From the NCBI GenBank assembly GCA_002215645.1, contig NGFI01000014.1:62001-126000 (forward strand): a stretch of DNA of 64,000 nt. Direction: 5' to 3'. The notes under the pieces were generated by a model, which was given only the letters and a program-made list of their open reading frames with translations, was not told the origin of the DNA and searched no databases. The translations under genes were made by a program, and so were the position numbers. Shown piece after piece: positions 42,192 through 52,114 of the stretch. This DNA is from Gemmatimonadetes bacterium 2013_60CM_65_52. GTDB lineage: Bacteria; Gemmatimonadota; Gemmatimonadetes; Gemmatimonadales; Gemmatimonadaceae. Numbering within the stretch: the first letter of the stretch is position 1; each line of letters starts with the position of its first letter.

Positions 42192-42342
42192 CGTTTCGCT
42201 CAGCGTCGCGGCTCGATCGGCACAGTGTCGCGCGAGCATGAGCGAGCCCCCGCGTGAGGGCGTCATTCACGTTCAACATGTAGTCGGTACGTACGGTAGC
42301 TCAGTACTCCCGACCACAATCATTCTTTGAGGAGTTTCTGCT

Positions 42343-42555
42343 ATGCGTACGACCGGCACCGTGAAGTGGTTCAATGACACGAAGGGCTTCGGCTTCATCA
42401 CGCCCGCGAACGGGGACAAGGATTGCTTTGTCCATCACTCCGCCATCCAGGGCCACGGCTTCAAGTCCCTCGCCGAAGGCGAGAAGGTGGAGTTCGACGT
42501 GGTTCAGGGCGCGAAGGGCCCGGCCGCTGAGAACGTCGTCAAGCTCGGCCGCTAA
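42343..42555 (+). CDS. Cold-shock protein, CspA family
   Basis: A 70-residue single-domain protein. RNP1 is KGFGFITP and RNP2 is CFVHHSAI, the nucleic-acid-binding faces of the OB fold; [15 protein letters not shown] is the universal start. It acts as an RNA chaperone, melting mRNA structure at low temperature or in rapid growth. GAGGAG lies ~10 nt before the ATG. A leader of roughly 150 nt follows the lon terminator, as is usual for thermoregulated csp mRNA. Strong terminator downstream. Confidence 0.96.
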   Translation: MRTTGTVKWFNDTKGFGFITPANGDKDCFVHHSAIQGHGFKSLAEGEKVEFDVVQGAKGPAAENVVKLGR

Positions 42556-42572
42556 CACGGTAACGAACGGAA

Positions 42573-42608
42573 ACAGCGCCCCGCCTCACGGCGGGGCGCT
42601 GTTTTTTT
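42573..42608 (+). terminator. Strong Rho-independent terminator after the cold-shock gene
   Basis: A perfect 13-bp stem, ACAGCGCCCCGCC with GGCGGGGCGCTGT around a TCAC loop, followed by seven Ts. It ends the csp transcript just before the convergent PBP gene. Confidence 0.95.
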
Positions 42609-42621
42609 GTCCGCGGCGTGA

Positions 42622-44640
42622 CTACCAGGAAATCAGGGTGCCGAATACTCCAGCCTTCCAGGGAATGCTCCGCAGTGGCTCGGGCTCCGTCCCCGGAATG
42701 AAGTACTCGGTGTAGCGCTGCTCGGATGGTGTGGTGTCATCTGCGAGCTGTCCTGTGCGTCGATCGAGCTCCGCGGTGACGAGACCCGGTGGTGGTGTCC
42801 ATGGCGCTGGAGCAGCGCGTCCTGCGTAGTAGCGCGCCATCATCGCTCCCCAGATTGGCGCCGCCAGCGTTCCGCCGGCCGCGCCGGGCGTGATCGTCTG
42901 CGGTCTGTCGAAGCCGAGCCAGACGCCCGCGACGAGATCGGGCGTCATGCCCATGAACCAGACGTCCACGTTGTCGTTGGTGGTGCCCGTCTTTCCGGCG
43001 ACGGCTATCTCCGGAGGGACGGTCTTTCGGGCGGCGGTGCCCGTCCCCCGCTCCGCTGCGTCGCGCATCATGTCGCGCACGATGAACGCAATCCGTGCGT
43101 CCATCACCTGCTGCGGTACGCTCGGAGGACGCTGATACACGACGCGCCCGGTCGCGTCCTCGATGCGCGTGACGATACGCGGCTCCACCGTGCCCCCGGA
43201 ATTCGCCCACAGGGCGTACGCCGCCACGTAGTCCAACGGCCGAACGACCGACGCGCCCAGTGCGCTCGCGGGCACGGCCGCAACCGGTGTGGGAATGCCA
43301 GCGCGGTGCGCCATCGCCACCATGGAATCCAGGCCGACGCGTAGCGCGAGCTGCACGGCGACTGGATTTCGCGAGTGTGTCAACGCCTCGCGCAAAGTGA
43401 TGGGGCCGAGGAACTTGTTGTCCGAGTTCTCGGGGCTGTAGACGTCGCCGTTGACGAGCGGAATCGCGAGCGCCGTGTCGGGCACGATGGTGGCCGCCGT
43501 GAGGCTGTCCTCGAGCGCCTTCGCGTAGACGAAGGGCTTGAACGAGCTGCCCGGTTGGCGCATTGCGCGCGTCGCGCGGTTGAACGGCGCCATCGCCCAG
43601 CTCCGTCCGCCGACGAGCGCGCGGACGTCGCCCGTAGACGGCTCGATCGCCACGACGGCGCCCTCGAGAAGAGGGCCGGCCCCCTTGGCGGAGGCCCATG
43701 TGCGATGACGAAAGTCCGGTCGCCGCTCGACGGCGAGTGTGGCTTCCGTGAGCGACTGCACCGCTGCACGCTCGAGCGCGGGGTCTTCAGTGGTGTAGAT
43801 GCGATATCCGCCGCCGGCCACGTTCACGCCCGCGCGTTCGGCGAACTGTCGGGCCGCATCAACGAAGTATTCCGATGGCGCGGCCGCACCGGAATTTGGC
43901 GCGGTGGTGACCGGCTCCGTGCGCGCGCGACCGGCAGCCGTTGCCGACACGAAGCCCTGCGCGGCCATCAAGCCGAGAATGAGATCACGTCGCGTCCTGG
44001 CGCGGTCGGGAAAGCGCGCGGGATCATACGCTACCGGGGACTTCGGAAGCGCCGCGAGCGTGGCCGCCTCCGCGAGCGTGAGCGTCGACGCGCTTTTCGC
44101 GAAGTAGTGCCGCGACGCCGATTCGACGCCGTACCAGCCGTGGCCGAAGTTGATCTGGTTGATGTACGCCTCGAGGATCTGCTCCTTCGAGTAGTGCCGC
44201 TCCATCTCTCGCGCGGCCTGCTGCTCGCGCAGCTTGCGCGCGAGGCTCATGTCGCGGCGGTCGATCTGGTCCGGATGCATGTTGCCGACGAGCTGCTGGG
44301 TGATGGTGCTCGCCCCGCCGCGCTTCTCACCGGTGATGGAGCCCAGGATGCGCCCCTTGATGGCGCCGGCGACGCCGATGAGGTCCACGCCGTCGTGCTG
44401 ATAGAAGCGCTGATCTTCGACCGCCACGAACGCTTGCCCCACGTACCTGGGCAGGCTCCGGATAGGAACAGTCGTGCGGGACTCCGTCCCGATCTCGCCA
44501 ATGAAGGCGCCGTCGCGGGCGAACACGAGCGACGACTGGCGCTGCGGCACGATCTGCCAGGGCTCGCCCGTTGTAATGCCCGTTTGCGCGTGCAGTGGAG
44601 CAAGCGCAAGAACCGCCGTCAGCAGCACTGGGAGGCGCAT
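42622..44640 (-). CDS. Class A penicillin-binding protein (PBP1A-like)
   Basis: A 672-residue peptidoglycan synthase. The GT51 transglycosylase has VEDQRFYQHDGVDLIG with the catalytic Glu and GGASTITQQL. The transpeptidase has SSFK (Ser nucleophile, in QPGSSFKPF), SRN and KTGTTND. Together they polymerise and cross-link murein. Unusually, the N-terminus, MRLPVLLTAVLALAPLHAQ, looks like a cleavable signal peptide rather than the cytoplasmic tail and anchor of typical PBP1A. A TTG at 44655 is an alternative start. It is divergent from nadE. Confidence 0.93.
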   Translation of the reverse strand: MRLPVLLTAVLALAPLHAQTGITTGEPWQIVPQRQSSLVFARDGAFIGEIGTESRTTVPIRSLPRYVGQAFVAVEDQRFYQHDGVDLIGVAGAIKGRILGSITGEKRGGASTITQQLVGNMHPDQIDRRDMSLARKLREQQAAREMERHYSKEQILEAYINQINFGHGWYGVESASRHYFAKSASTLTLAEAATLAALPKSPVAYDPARFPDRARTRRDLILGLMAAQGFVSATAAGRARTEPVTTAPNSGAAAPSEYFVDAARQFAERAGVNVAGGGYRIYTTEDPALERAAVQSLTEATLAVERRPDFRHRTWASAKGAGPLLEGAVVAIEPSTGDVRALVGGRSWAMAPFNRATRAMRQPGSSFKPFVYAKALEDSLTAATIVPDTALAIPLVNGDVYSPENSDNKFLGPITLREALTHSRNPVAVQLALRVGLDSMVAMAHRAGIPTPVAAVPASALGASVVRPLDYVAAYALWANSGGTVEPRIVTRIEDATGRVVYQRPPSVPQQVMDARIAFIVRDMMRDAAERGTGTAARKTVPPEIAVAGKTGTTNDNVDVWFMGMTPDLVAGVWLGFDRPQTITPGAAGGTLAAPIWGAMMARYYAGRAAPAPWTPPPGLVTAELDRRTGQLADDTTPSEQRYTEYFIPGTEPEPLRSIPWKAGVFGTLISW

Positions 44641-44725
44641 GCGGGAACAGTACACGCGACGTTCGGAAAAGTGGCCGGCTGGCCCACTGGTTTCGCGCTC
44701 GACCGCGGATGATCTTCAAAGTCCG

Positions 44726-46558
44726 ATGAGCCACTTCGTCACGCTCGCACTGGCGCAATTTCAGCCCCGCAAGGGCGACTATGCGGGCAACCTCGCACGC
44801 ATCGGCGAGTTTCTGGCGCGCGCCGCGGCGCTCGACCCGCGTCCGCGTCTGGTCTGCTTTCCCGAGACGGCGCTCACGGGCTACTTCCTCGAGGGCGGCG
44901 TGCGCGAGCATGCCGTCACGGCAGGCCGGCTCGCCGCTGACCTGCACGGTGCGTACGGCACAAACGTTCCGATCGACGTGAGCGTCGGCTTCTACGAGGT
45001 CTGGCGCAACAAGCTCTACAACAGCGTGATGTACGTTTCGCTCGGCGAGGCCTTGCCACTCGTACGTCACGTCCATCGCAAGGTGTTTCTGCCCACGTAC
45101 GGCTTGTTCGACGAGGAGCGCTTCGTCGAACGGGGCCGCGAGATCCGCGCGTTCGACACCACGTGGGGCCGCGTCGCGATGCTCGTGTGCGAGGATGTGT
45201 GGCATTCGCTGAGCGGCACCATCGCGGCGCTCGACGGCGCGCAGCTCATCATCTGTCCTACCGCCCCGCCGGCGCGGGGCGCGTGGCCGCGGAGTGACGA
45301 CGTCCCCGGACCGGCGAGTGCGGCACGATGGGAGCGGTTGGCGCGCGACATGGCGGACGAACACGGGCTCTATGTCGCGCTCGCGCATCTCGTGGGCAGC
45401 GAGGGCGGCAAGCAGTTTCCGGGCGCGTCCATGCTGGCGAGCCCAAAGGGTGACGTCCTCGCCCGCGGTCCACTGTGGGAAGAAGCCCTGGTAGTCGCGA
45501 CCATCGATCTGGATGACGTCACGCGTGCTCGCGCCGACATGCCGCTCATCGCCGATCTGGAGACGATGCTGCCGCACCTCCAGGACGCGATGCGCAAGGT
45601 AGACACCGGTGCACCGCACATTCTCTCCTTCGACGGCATGGAGCTCGTGTCGTCCACCGAGCCGATCGAGGAGCCGAAGGTCAAGCGCGCCCAAAAGCCA
45701 AAGGGACCGCAGATCAAGGTCGTGACGGAATCGCTCGGCGGCAGGCCTCCCTCGCTGCAACTCGATTGCGCGCTCGTGGAAGAGTGGCTGGTGCGATTCC
45801 TCCGCGACGAGATGTCGCGGCGGCAATTCGAGTGCGCGGTCGTGGGCATCTCGGGGGGCGTCGACTCCGCCGTCACCGCGAGCCTCGCGGTCAGAGCGCT
45901 CGGCGCGAAGAATGTCATCGGCCTGTGCATGCCCTACCGCACGTCGAGCAAGGAAAGCCGCGAGCACGGCGAGCTCGTCATCAAGTCGCTCGGCATCGAA
46001 GGCCGCACCATCGACATCAGTGATGCGGTGGACGGATATCTGGGCCATGAGCCGGACGCCGATGCCTCGCGCCGCGGCAACGTCATGGCCCGCATGCGCA
46101 TGATCACGCTGTTCGATCTGTCTGCCAAGCACCGCGCCATTCCGCTTGGCACCGGCAACAAGACGGAGCGCCTGTTCGGCTATTTCACGTGGCATGCGGA
46201 CGATTCGCCGCCCATCAATCCGCTTGGCGATCTGTTCAAGACGCAGGTCTGGGCTCTCGCCAAGCATCTCGGCGTCCCCAACGAGGTCGTTGGAAAACCG
46301 CCGACGGCGGATCTCGTGGTCGGACAGACCGACGAAGAAGACCTCGGCATCAGTTATCAGAAGGCCGACGAGCTGCTCAACTGGATGCTCAACGGCTACA
46401 GCGAGGCCGATCTCGTCGCGCGCGGCTTCGACGAGAAGGACGTCGCGCTCGTGATGAAGCGACTCGCATCGACGCATTGGAAGCGGCGGATGCCCACGGT
46501 GGCCATGCTCAGCTCGTCCACCATCGGCGAGAGCTATCTCCGCCCGGTCGATTACTGA
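44726..46558 (+). CDS. nadE: Glutamine-dependent NAD+ synthetase
   Basis: A 610-residue fusion of glutaminase and synthetase. The N-terminal nitrilase domain has Glu in CFPETALTGY, Lys in HRKVFLPT and Cys in LVCEDVWH. The C-terminal ATP-pyrophosphatase domain carries SGGVDS (~residue 376) and GTGNKTE. It converts nicotinic acid adenine dinucleotide to NAD+ with glutamine as amide source. The length and domain order fit the bacterial long-form NadE. It is divergent from the PBP gene with 85 nt between the ATGs. Confidence 0.96.
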   Translation: MSHFVTLALAQFQPRKGDYAGNLARIGEFLARAAALDPRPRLVCFPETALTGYFLEGGVREHAVTAGRLAADLHGAYGTNVPIDVSVGFYEVWRNKLYNSVMYVSLGEALPLVRHVHRKVFLPTYGLFDEERFVERGREIRAFDTTWGRVAMLVCEDVWHSLSGTIAALDGAQLIICPTAPPARGAWPRSDDVPGPASAARWERLARDMADEHGLYVALAHLVGSEGGKQFPGASMLASPKGDVLARGPLWEEALVVATIDLDDVTRARADMPLIADLETMLPHLQDAMRKVDTGAPHILSFDGMELVSSTEPIEEPKVKRAQKPKGPQIKVVTESLGGRPPSLQLDCALVEEWLVRFLRDEMSRRQFECAVVGISGGVDSAVTASLAVRALGAKNVIGLCMPYRTSSKESREHGELVIKSLGIEGRTIDISDAVDGYLGHEPDADASRRGNVMARMRMITLFDLSAKHRAIPLGTGNKTERLFGYFTWHADDSPPINPLGDLFKTQVWALAKHLGVPNEVVGKPPTADLVVGQTDEEDLGISYQKADELLNWMLNGYSEADLVARGFDEKDVALVMKRLASTHWKRRMPTVAMLSSSTIGESYLRPVDY

Positions 46559-46601
46559 GCTGCGATGAGCGAGGGCACGCTCCTCGCTACGTCGGCGTCA
46601 T

Positions 46602-47291
46602 ATGGCAACGAAGCGAGCGACGCGTAAGCGTGTGACAACGCCGAAGTCCGCGAAGCGGCCCAGCGCCCGCAAGGCGGCCACGGCGACGAAGAATGGCGCA
46701 CTTGGTGAATACAACCGAAAACGCGATTTCACGCTCACGCGTGAGCCTGCGGGGCGCGTGCCGGCAACACGCACGAAAGCGCTGCGCTTCGTCATACAGA
46801 AACATGCGGCAAGTCACCTCCACTACGACGTCCGTCTCGAGCTCGATGGCGTGATGAAGTCGTGGGCCGTTCCCAAGGGGCCGTCGCTCGATCCGTCCAT
46901 GCGCCGACTCGCGATGGAGGTGGAGGATCACCCGATTGCGTACAACACATTCGAGGGAACCATTCCCGCGGGTGAGTACGGCGGTGGCACCGTCATGTTG
47001 TGGGATCGTGGGACATACGAGGCCGAGGACGGCGGTGGCGTCACCTCGCTCCGGGAGGGCTACCGCCGTGGCGACGTCAAGTTCATCCTCCACGGCAAGC
47101 GCCTGCATGGGTCGTGGGTACTCGTGCGCATGAAACGGCCGGGCAGACCCCAGTGGCTCCTCATCAAGCATCGCGACGAGTATGCGGACTCCAAGCGCGA
47201 CGTCACGGAAGACATCCGAACTTCCGTCGCGACCAAGCGGACCATGGAGGAGATTGCCGCGGGACGGCGGGTGTGGCGCTCCAACCGCTGA
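46602..47291 (+). CDS. Stand-alone LigD-type 3'-phosphoesterase domain protein
   Basis: A 229-residue protein with a basic N-terminal tail (residues 1-35, Lys/Arg/Ala-rich, likely DNA-binding), then the PE domain: FVIQKHAASHLHYDVRLEL with the metal-binding His/Asp residues, and EDHPIAYNTFEGTIPAGEYG. In LigD this domain cleans 3'-ends during non-homologous end joining. No ligase or polymerase domain, and no Ku gene, is adjacent. The following lipoprotein is 40 nt away. Confidence 0.92.
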   Translation: MATKRATRKRVTTPKSAKRPSARKAATATKNGALGEYNRKRDFTLTREPAGRVPATRTKALRFVIQKHAASHLHYDVRLELDGVMKSWAVPKGPSLDPSMRRLAMEVEDHPIAYNTFEGTIPAGEYGGGTVMLWDRGTYEAEDGGGVTSLREGYRRGDVKFILHGKRLHGSWVLVRMKRPGRPQWLLIKHRDEYADSKRDVTEDIRTSVATKRTMEEIAAGRRVWRSNR

Positions 47292-47307
47292 TCTTGCAGA
47301 TCATTTT
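47289..47307 (+). terminator. Weak hairpin at the end of the phosphoesterase gene
   Basis: TGATCT, TGC, AGATCA, then TTTT, starting at the stop codon itself. The stem is short and AT-rich, so termination would be inefficient. Confidence 0.4.
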
Positions 47308-47331
47308 CGCGGAACCGGTGTAATACTCGGC

Positions 47332-47820
47332 ATGCGACACACCCTTCGACTTTCAGCCAGTACGGTTCTGCTCGCCATTGCCGCGGGGTGCTCACGCTCC
47401 GCGGAACAACCTCAGCTCAGCGACGATCTGAAGCGCGATCTCGCGCGCGTGGGCGGCGGAGACGTTCAGCTCGCTGGATCGAGCGCGAATCGCGTGGACG
47501 TCGTCTCCGCGAGCGAGCGCACGCCGAGTCCGACGCCGTCGCCGAAGGCGCCCGCTGTCTCGCGCGCCCCATCAGTGCGGCACGGCAGTCAGGGCATCGC
47601 CCCGTCCGTGCGTCATCAGTCGCCGGCTCCCGCTCAGCCGACCGAACGAGCCGCCGATGTCGCTCCAGCGGAGGTGCCGAGCGTGGATCGTGCGCCGGAG
47701 GCGGTGCCTGCGCAGGGCAGGCCTCGCGCTCCGATGCCGTCCACGCAGCGTGAGCCGCCGGGCGGTTGGAGAACGCCGGGTCAGGTCATTCGAAATGCGC
47801 CGTTCCCGATCAACCCCTAG
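47332..47820 (+). CDS. Hypothetical Pro/Ala-rich lipoprotein
   Basis: A 162-residue protein with a lipoprotein signal (lipobox IAAGC) and a low-complexity Pro/Ser/Ala-rich mature part ([18 protein letters not shown]), probably disordered. The C-terminus ends [19 protein letters not shown]. No family is recognised. It converges on the RidA gene with a 4-nt overlap. Confidence 0.65.
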   Translation: MRHTLRLSASTVLLAIAAGCSRSAEQPQLSDDLKRDLARVGGGDVQLAGSSANRVDVVSASERTPSPTPSPKAPAVSRAPSVRHGSQGIAPSVRHQSPAPAQPTERAADVAPAEVPSVDRAPEAVPAQGRPRAPMPSTQREPPGGWRTPGQVIRNAPFPINP

Positions 47821-48209
47821 TAGGACAGTTCTATGATCGCCTCTGCTTCGATCTCCACGAGCATGTTGGGATCGATGAGATTCCGGACTTCGAGCATCGA
47901 CGTAGCGGGTCGAATTGCGCCGAAGAACTCGCCGTGCACGCGTCCGATGGCTTCCCACCGCGTGATGTCCGTGACGTAGATCCGCGTGCGGACGACGTCC
48001 TCCAGGCGGGCGCCCGCGCGCTCGAGCGCGCGGCGGATGTTCTCGATGGTCTGCCGCGTCTGAGCGGCGGCGTCGCCGACGCCGACGAGCTTGCCCGCGG
48101 CATCGGTGGAGGTCGTCCCCGACACTTGCACGACCTGGCCCACGCGCACGGCGCGCGAGTAGCCGACAATGGGTTCCCAGGTCGTGCCAGAAGAAATGTT
48201 CTGTCGCAT
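47817..48209 (-). CDS. RidA/YjgF-family protein
   Basis: A 130-residue protein of the RidA fold: [20 protein letters not shown] at the start, [20 protein letters not shown], and the C-terminal [10 protein letters not shown]. Members hydrolyse reactive enamines/imines; the Arg of the active site in canonical RidA (position ~105) aligns near [12 protein letters not shown], so activity is not certain. It follows the HNH gene by 5 nt on the same strand. Confidence 0.87.
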   Translation of the reverse strand: MRQNISSGTTWEPIVGYSRAVRVGQVVQVSGTTSTDAAGKLVGVGDAAAQTRQTIENIRRALERAGARLEDVVRTRIYVTDITRWEAIGRVHGEFFGAIRPATSMLEVRNLIDPNMLVEIEAEAIIELSY

Positions 48210-48214
48210 TTGAG

Positions 48215-48625
48215 TCAGGCGGCCGCGCGTACTCCCGCGAAGGCGAGGCTCACGGCGCGGCGAGCCTGCCGCTTGAGCGCGCGGTGCACGGCACGGGCGT
48301 GGTGGATGAAGTTGCTGCCCGCCCAGGGATAGCGCATGAAGAACTCCGAGGGAAGCATGTCCGCCTTCAGGCGGTTGCAGGAGGGGCAGGCCGCTACGAC
48401 GTTGCCGGGCGCGTGGGCGCCCCCTTTCGCCAGCGGATAGACGTGGTCGAGGGTCGCCCGGGCGAAGTCGAGCGATGCCGCGCAGTAGACGCAGCGACGA
48501 CCACAGTCGCGCATGGCCGCGAGCTTGAACGCCCGCTTCTGCTGCGCCGGGAGAAGTCGCCGGACGCGCCGGACGACGCGCGGCGAACGTGGGAGGGAAA
48601 CGCGGTGACCGTGTCGAGCGGGCAT
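48215..48625 (-). CDS. HNH-endonuclease family protein
   Basis: A 136-residue protein with a His-Asn-His finger: [20 protein letters not shown], then [18 protein letters not shown]. The two CxxC pairs bind zinc and DH is the catalytic motif. Often found in restriction or repair contexts. GAGG precedes ATG 48625. It is upstream of RidA and downstream of a strong hairpin. Confidence 0.85.
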   Translation of the reverse strand: MPARHGHRVSLPRSPRVVRRVRRLLPAQQKRAFKLAAMRDCGRRCVYCAASLDFARATLDHVYPLAKGGAHAPGNVVAACPSCNRLKADMLPSEFFMRYPWAGSNFIHHARAVHRALKRQARRAVSLAFAGVRAAA

Positions 48626-48638
48626 TGCACCTCGCTAG

Positions 48639-48685
48639 AAAAGACGACACCCCGCGCAGGACGAGGTTCCTGTCGCGGGGTGTCG
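48639..48685 (-). terminator. Strong hairpin with T-tract (minus strand) after the HIT gene
   Basis: Arms CGACACCCCGCG (48645-48656) plus CAGGA, and TCCTG plus CGCGGGGTGTCG (48668-48685), pair with one bulged base. On the minus strand TCTTTTC follows. It is a probable terminator for the HIT transcript, just ahead of the HNH start. Confidence 0.75.
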
Positions 48686-48868
48686 CACATCGTGGTCGGC
48701 GTTGCGCCGGCTGCCCGGATCACGCGCCGCGCAAGGCGCAGTCGCGTGTGGTGTTCTGAAATCCGATGTCGAGCTGCTGTGCTCAATCGGGCTCCGGGAG
48801 CGCTGGGGTCTTCGGCAGCATTATTGTGATGACGCGGCGAACGCGCAAGAGTCTGTTTGCGGATATGC

Positions 48869-49384
48869 CTACATTTGTTTCTCATCCGTGACCCGCCGGT
48901 CCGTCGACCCCGACCGGCGCTCGGACCGCACCCGCACGTTCACGGGGTCGCGAAAGGCCGCGATGATCCGCGCCGCGTTCATGTCGAGCACCGTGCGGTC
49001 CGGCATCTCCGAGCCCCCGAACGGCAGCGGGATGTCGAAGCCGTCTTCCGCGCGCCGCGGAATGACGTGCACGTGATAGTGAAAGATGTCCTGCCCCGCC
49101 GCAGCACCGCTGTTGACCACCACGTTCAACCCCCCGGCGCCGGCCACCTGCTTCACAACGGGCGCGAGCTCCATCGCGACGTCGAAGAGATGCATCGCGA
49201 GCACATAGGGAATGTCCTCCAGCGACTCGAAGTGCTCGCGCGGCACGACCAGGACGTGCCCGGGATTCACCGGCTGCACGTCCAGGAAGGCGACCACCTC
49301 GGTGTCCTCGTAGCACATGGAGACCTCGCCCGCGCCACGAATGATGTCGCAGAACGTACAGGCGAGATGGGAGGCGTTGGGCAT
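48869..49384 (-). CDS. HIT-family protein
   Basis: A 171-residue histidine-triad protein: [13 protein letters not shown] with CxxC at the N-terminus, and HYHVHVIPR as the triad near residue 101, the nucleotide phosphoramidase/hydrolase site. C-terminal 40 residues are an extra tail. It probably cleaves purine nucleotide conjugates. It is divergent from the E1 gene. The 183-nt region between its stop and the hairpin at 48639-48685 holds nothing I can identify. Confidence 0.9.
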   Translation of the reverse strand: MPNASHLACTFCDIIRGAGEVSMCYEDTEVVAFLDVQPVNPGHVLVVPREHFESLEDIPYVLAMHLFDVAMELAPVVKQVAGAGGLNVVVNSGAAAGQDIFHYHVHVIPRRAEDGFDIPLPFGGSEMPDRTVLDMNAARIIAAFRDPVNVRVRSERRSGSTDRRVTDEKQM

Positions 49385-49540
49385 GGATCCTCGAGCGTGA
49401 GTGCGGCGCTCCGTCGTGCACAGGAGATGCCAGTCGAAGACACCACGCGCAACGGTGCGGCGGATGCGGGTGACCCACCAATGCCGCCCCGTTATCTTTC
49501 ATTGCTGCCGCACACCACGCGCACCCGAGACCGTTCCCGC

Positions 49541-51652
49541 ATGGCCACACAGACCCGCGCCGACCGAAAAAGCGCCGACACCCTGTCGCGCGAACAGTTG
49601 GTCGCGGCATACCGCACCATGCTCCTGTCGCGCCGGCTGGACGACAAGGAGATCCAGCTCAAGCGCCAAAACAAGATCTTCTTCCAGATCTCTGGCGCCG
49701 GCCATGAAGCCATCCTCACCGCCGCGGGCCTGGTGCTGAAGTCGGCGTACGACTGGTTCTTCCTTTACTACCGCGACCGCGCCCTTTGCCTACAGCTCGG
49801 CGTGACGCCCAATGAAATGCTGTACGAGGCTGTGGGCGCCGCACTGGATCCAAGCTCCGGCGGACGCCAGATGCCCAGCCACTGGGGACACAAGGCCTAC
49901 AACATCGTCTCCACGTCGTCGCCCACCGGCACGCAGTTTCTCCAGGCGGTCGGCAGCGCCGAGGCGTCCGTTCGCGCACGGCTGCTGGACATCACGGAAG
50001 GATTCCAGGGTGACGAAGTGGTGCTCGTCACGACTGGCGACGGCACCACCAGCGAAGGCGAGTTCTTCGAGTCGCTCAACTCGGCGTGCAATCTCAAGCT
50101 TCCGGTCGTGTACCTCGTTGAAGACAACGGATACGCCATTTCCGTCCCGGTCGAGGTCAACACCGCGGGCGGATCGATCTCGAAGCTCGTCGCGTCATTC
50201 CCCGGCCTGTTCATTCAGGAAGTGGACGGCTGCGACCTGGTCGCCAGCCATGCAGCGATGCGGAAGGCCGTGGACTACGCGCGGCAGCGGAAGGGACCGG
50301 CGCTGGTGCACGCGAAGGTCATTCGCCCGTACTCGCATTCCCTCTCGGACGACGAAGTGATGTATCGCCCAGCGACGGAGCGCGAAGCGGACGCGGCGCG
50401 CGATCCCGTAACGCAGTTTCCTCGCTGGCTCGTGAGCCAGGGACATGCGACCGAGGCGGACATCGCGGCGATCAGGGAGGAAGTGGACGCGGTCGTGCTC
50501 GCGGCAACGGATGACGCGTTGGCACAGCCACAGCCGGCTGCCGATACGGTGATGCAGTACGTCTACTCGCCCGACGTGAATCCGGCGAGCGAGCAGTTCG
50601 ACACCGAGGACGATCCTCAGTTCTCGGGGAACGAGACGACGATGGTGGATCTGCTGAACGCCTGCATGAAGGACGAGATGCGCCGCGATCATCGCATCGT
50701 GGTGTTCGGCGAGGACGTCGCGGACGTGTCGCGCGAGGAGTACCTCGGCAAGGTCAAGGGCAAGGGCGGCGTCTTCAAGGTCACGTGGGGTCTCCAGAAG
50801 GAATTCGGCGGCACGCGGGTCTACAACACGCCGCTCGCCGAGGCCACCATCGTGGGGCGCGCCATCGGCCTCGCGCTGCGCGGCTTCAAGCCCGTCGTGG
50901 AGATTCAATTCTTCGATTACATCTGGCCGGCGTACATGCAGTTGCGCGACGAGCTCGCGACGATGCGCTGGCGCTCGAACAACACGTTTGCCGCGCCAGT
51001 GGTGGTGCGCGTCACGTATGGCGGATACATCCGCGGCGCCATCTACCACTCGCAGACCGGCGCGTCATTGTTCACGCATTGCCCCGGGCTGCGGGTGATC
51101 TGCCCGTCCAACGCGCTCGACGCCAATGGGCTCCTGCGCACGGCCATCCGCTGCGAGGATCCGGTGATCTTCCTCGAGCACAAGCATCTTTACCGCCAGA
51201 CGTACAACAAGGCGCCGTATCCCGGACCGAACTTCATGATTCCGTTCGGCAAGGCGCGCACGGTGCGCGAGGGCACGGACGTCACCATCGTCACATATGG
51301 CGCCACGGTGCAGCGCGCCTTCGCCGCGGCGAATCAGATGCAGGACGAGCGGGGCATCAGCGCCGAGGTGATCGACCTTCGGTCCCTCTCGCCGTGGGAT
51401 CAGGACGCGGTGTACGCGAGCGTGAAGAAGACCAATCGCGTGATCGTGGCGTACGAGGACTCCATCTCCTGGGGCTACGGCGCCGAGATCGCGGCGCGCA
51501 TCGCGGATGACTGCTTCGCGTGGCTCGACGCGCCCGTGAAGCGCGTGGCGAGCACGGACACCTTCGTCGGCTATGCTCCGCAGCTCGAGGACGCCACGCT
51601 GCCGCAGGTGGAGACGTTCAAACGCGCCATCGAGGACATCGCGGGTTTTTAG
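49541..51652 (+). CDS. Fused alpha/beta 2-oxoacid dehydrogenase E1 (branched-chain type)
   Basis: A 703-residue thiamine-diphosphate enzyme: the alpha half has [19 protein letters not shown], the TPP/Mg2+ motif, and HGAE-like [13 protein letters not shown]; the beta half begins ~residue 365 with [20 protein letters not shown] and has [18 protein letters not shown]. Fusion of both E1 subunits is typical of Gemmatimonadota and Bacteroidota. It decarboxylates 2-oxoisovalerate-type acids; E2 and E3 genes are not adjacent. ATG 49541 is used; ATG 49427 and 49484 in frame are possible. Confidence 0.92.
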   Translation: MATQTRADRKSADTLSREQLVAAYRTMLLSRRLDDKEIQLKRQNKIFFQISGAGHEAILTAAGLVLKSAYDWFFLYYRDRALCLQLGVTPNEMLYEAVGAALDPSSGGRQMPSHWGHKAYNIVSTSSPTGTQFLQAVGSAEASVRARLLDITEGFQGDEVVLVTTGDGTTSEGEFFESLNSACNLKLPVVYLVEDNGYAISVPVEVNTAGGSISKLVASFPGLFIQEVDGCDLVASHAAMRKAVDYARQRKGPALVHAKVIRPYSHSLSDDEVMYRPATEREADAARDPVTQFPRWLVSQGHATEADIAAIREEVDAVVLAATDDALAQPQPAADTVMQYVYSPDVNPASEQFDTEDDPQFSGNETTMVDLLNACMKDEMRRDHRIVVFGEDVADVSREEYLGKVKGKGGVFKVTWGLQKEFGGTRVYNTPLAEATIVGRAIGLALRGFKPVVEIQFFDYIWPAYMQLRDELATMRWRSNNTFAAPVVVRVTYGGYIRGAIYHSQTGASLFTHCPGLRVICPSNALDANGLLRTAIRCEDPVIFLEHKHLYRQTYNKAPYPGPNFMIPFGKARTVREGTDVTIVTYGATVQRAFAAANQMQDERGISAEVIDLRSLSPWDQDAVYASVKKTNRVIVAYEDSISWGYGAEIAARIADDCFAWLDAPVKRVASTDTFVGYAPQLEDATLPQVETFKRAIEDIAGF

Positions 51653-51658
51653 AGGCGG

Positions 51659-52114
51659 TCACGGCGACGCGCCCGTCGCCTGCGACTTGCAGCTTCCGCC
51701 GTCGAGTCCCACGGCCGGCGGCATTCTGAACTCGCACGTGCCAGCCATGTTCGACGCCTGGTTGAACTTCGTCTCTGCCGCCTTGAGCGCGTCGAGCTTC
51801 CTGAACAGGGCGACGCTGTCCGTCGTGGCCGCGCAATAGGCGAGATAGGTGCGCGGACCGCCGCACGGCCGGTTACCGACCGGCGCAGTTCTGCACTGGT
51901 TCGCGGCCGAACATCCATCCGCGCGCGCGAGCGCGCGTGCGTCGGCCTCGAGCTGCACGACTGCCTTGCGCAACGAAGCCGTGTCCTCCGCCGCGCCGGC
52001 AGAAGGTGAACCAACCGCCGAGCAGGACGCTGCGGTCAGCGCGATGACGCCTGACAGGATGACTCCCGCAGCAAGAGCGGTCGATGCGCCTCGCGAAATC
52101 CGGACTGCGCTCAC
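51659..52114 (-). CDS. Hypothetical lipoprotein
   Basis: A 151-residue protein with a lipoprotein signal (lipobox TAASC) and six further Cys in the mature part (GCSAANQC, RPCGGP, YCAATT, TCEF, SCKS), suggesting disulfides. The middle is a helical segment, AEDTASLRKAVVQLEADARA. No family recognised. Its GTG at 52114 overlaps the amidohydrolase stop by 4 nt, so it is coupled to that gene. Confidence 0.72.
   Translation of the reverse strand: MSAVRISRGASTALAAGVILSGVIALTAASCSAVGSPSAGAAEDTASLRKAVVQLEADARALARADGCSAANQCRTAPVGNRPCGGPRTYLAYCAATTDSVALFRKLDALKAAETKFNQASNMAGTCEFRMPPAVGLDGGSCKSQATGASP

Noticed and set aside
42297-42304. TAGCTCAG resembling a tRNA D-arm
   Set aside because: No anticodon or T-arm follows, and no acceptor stem can be formed; it is in the cold-shock leader.
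44327-46477. Long open frame antisense to nadE and part of the PBP gene
   Set aside because: Spans two genes with known domains on both strands, and has no domain of its own.
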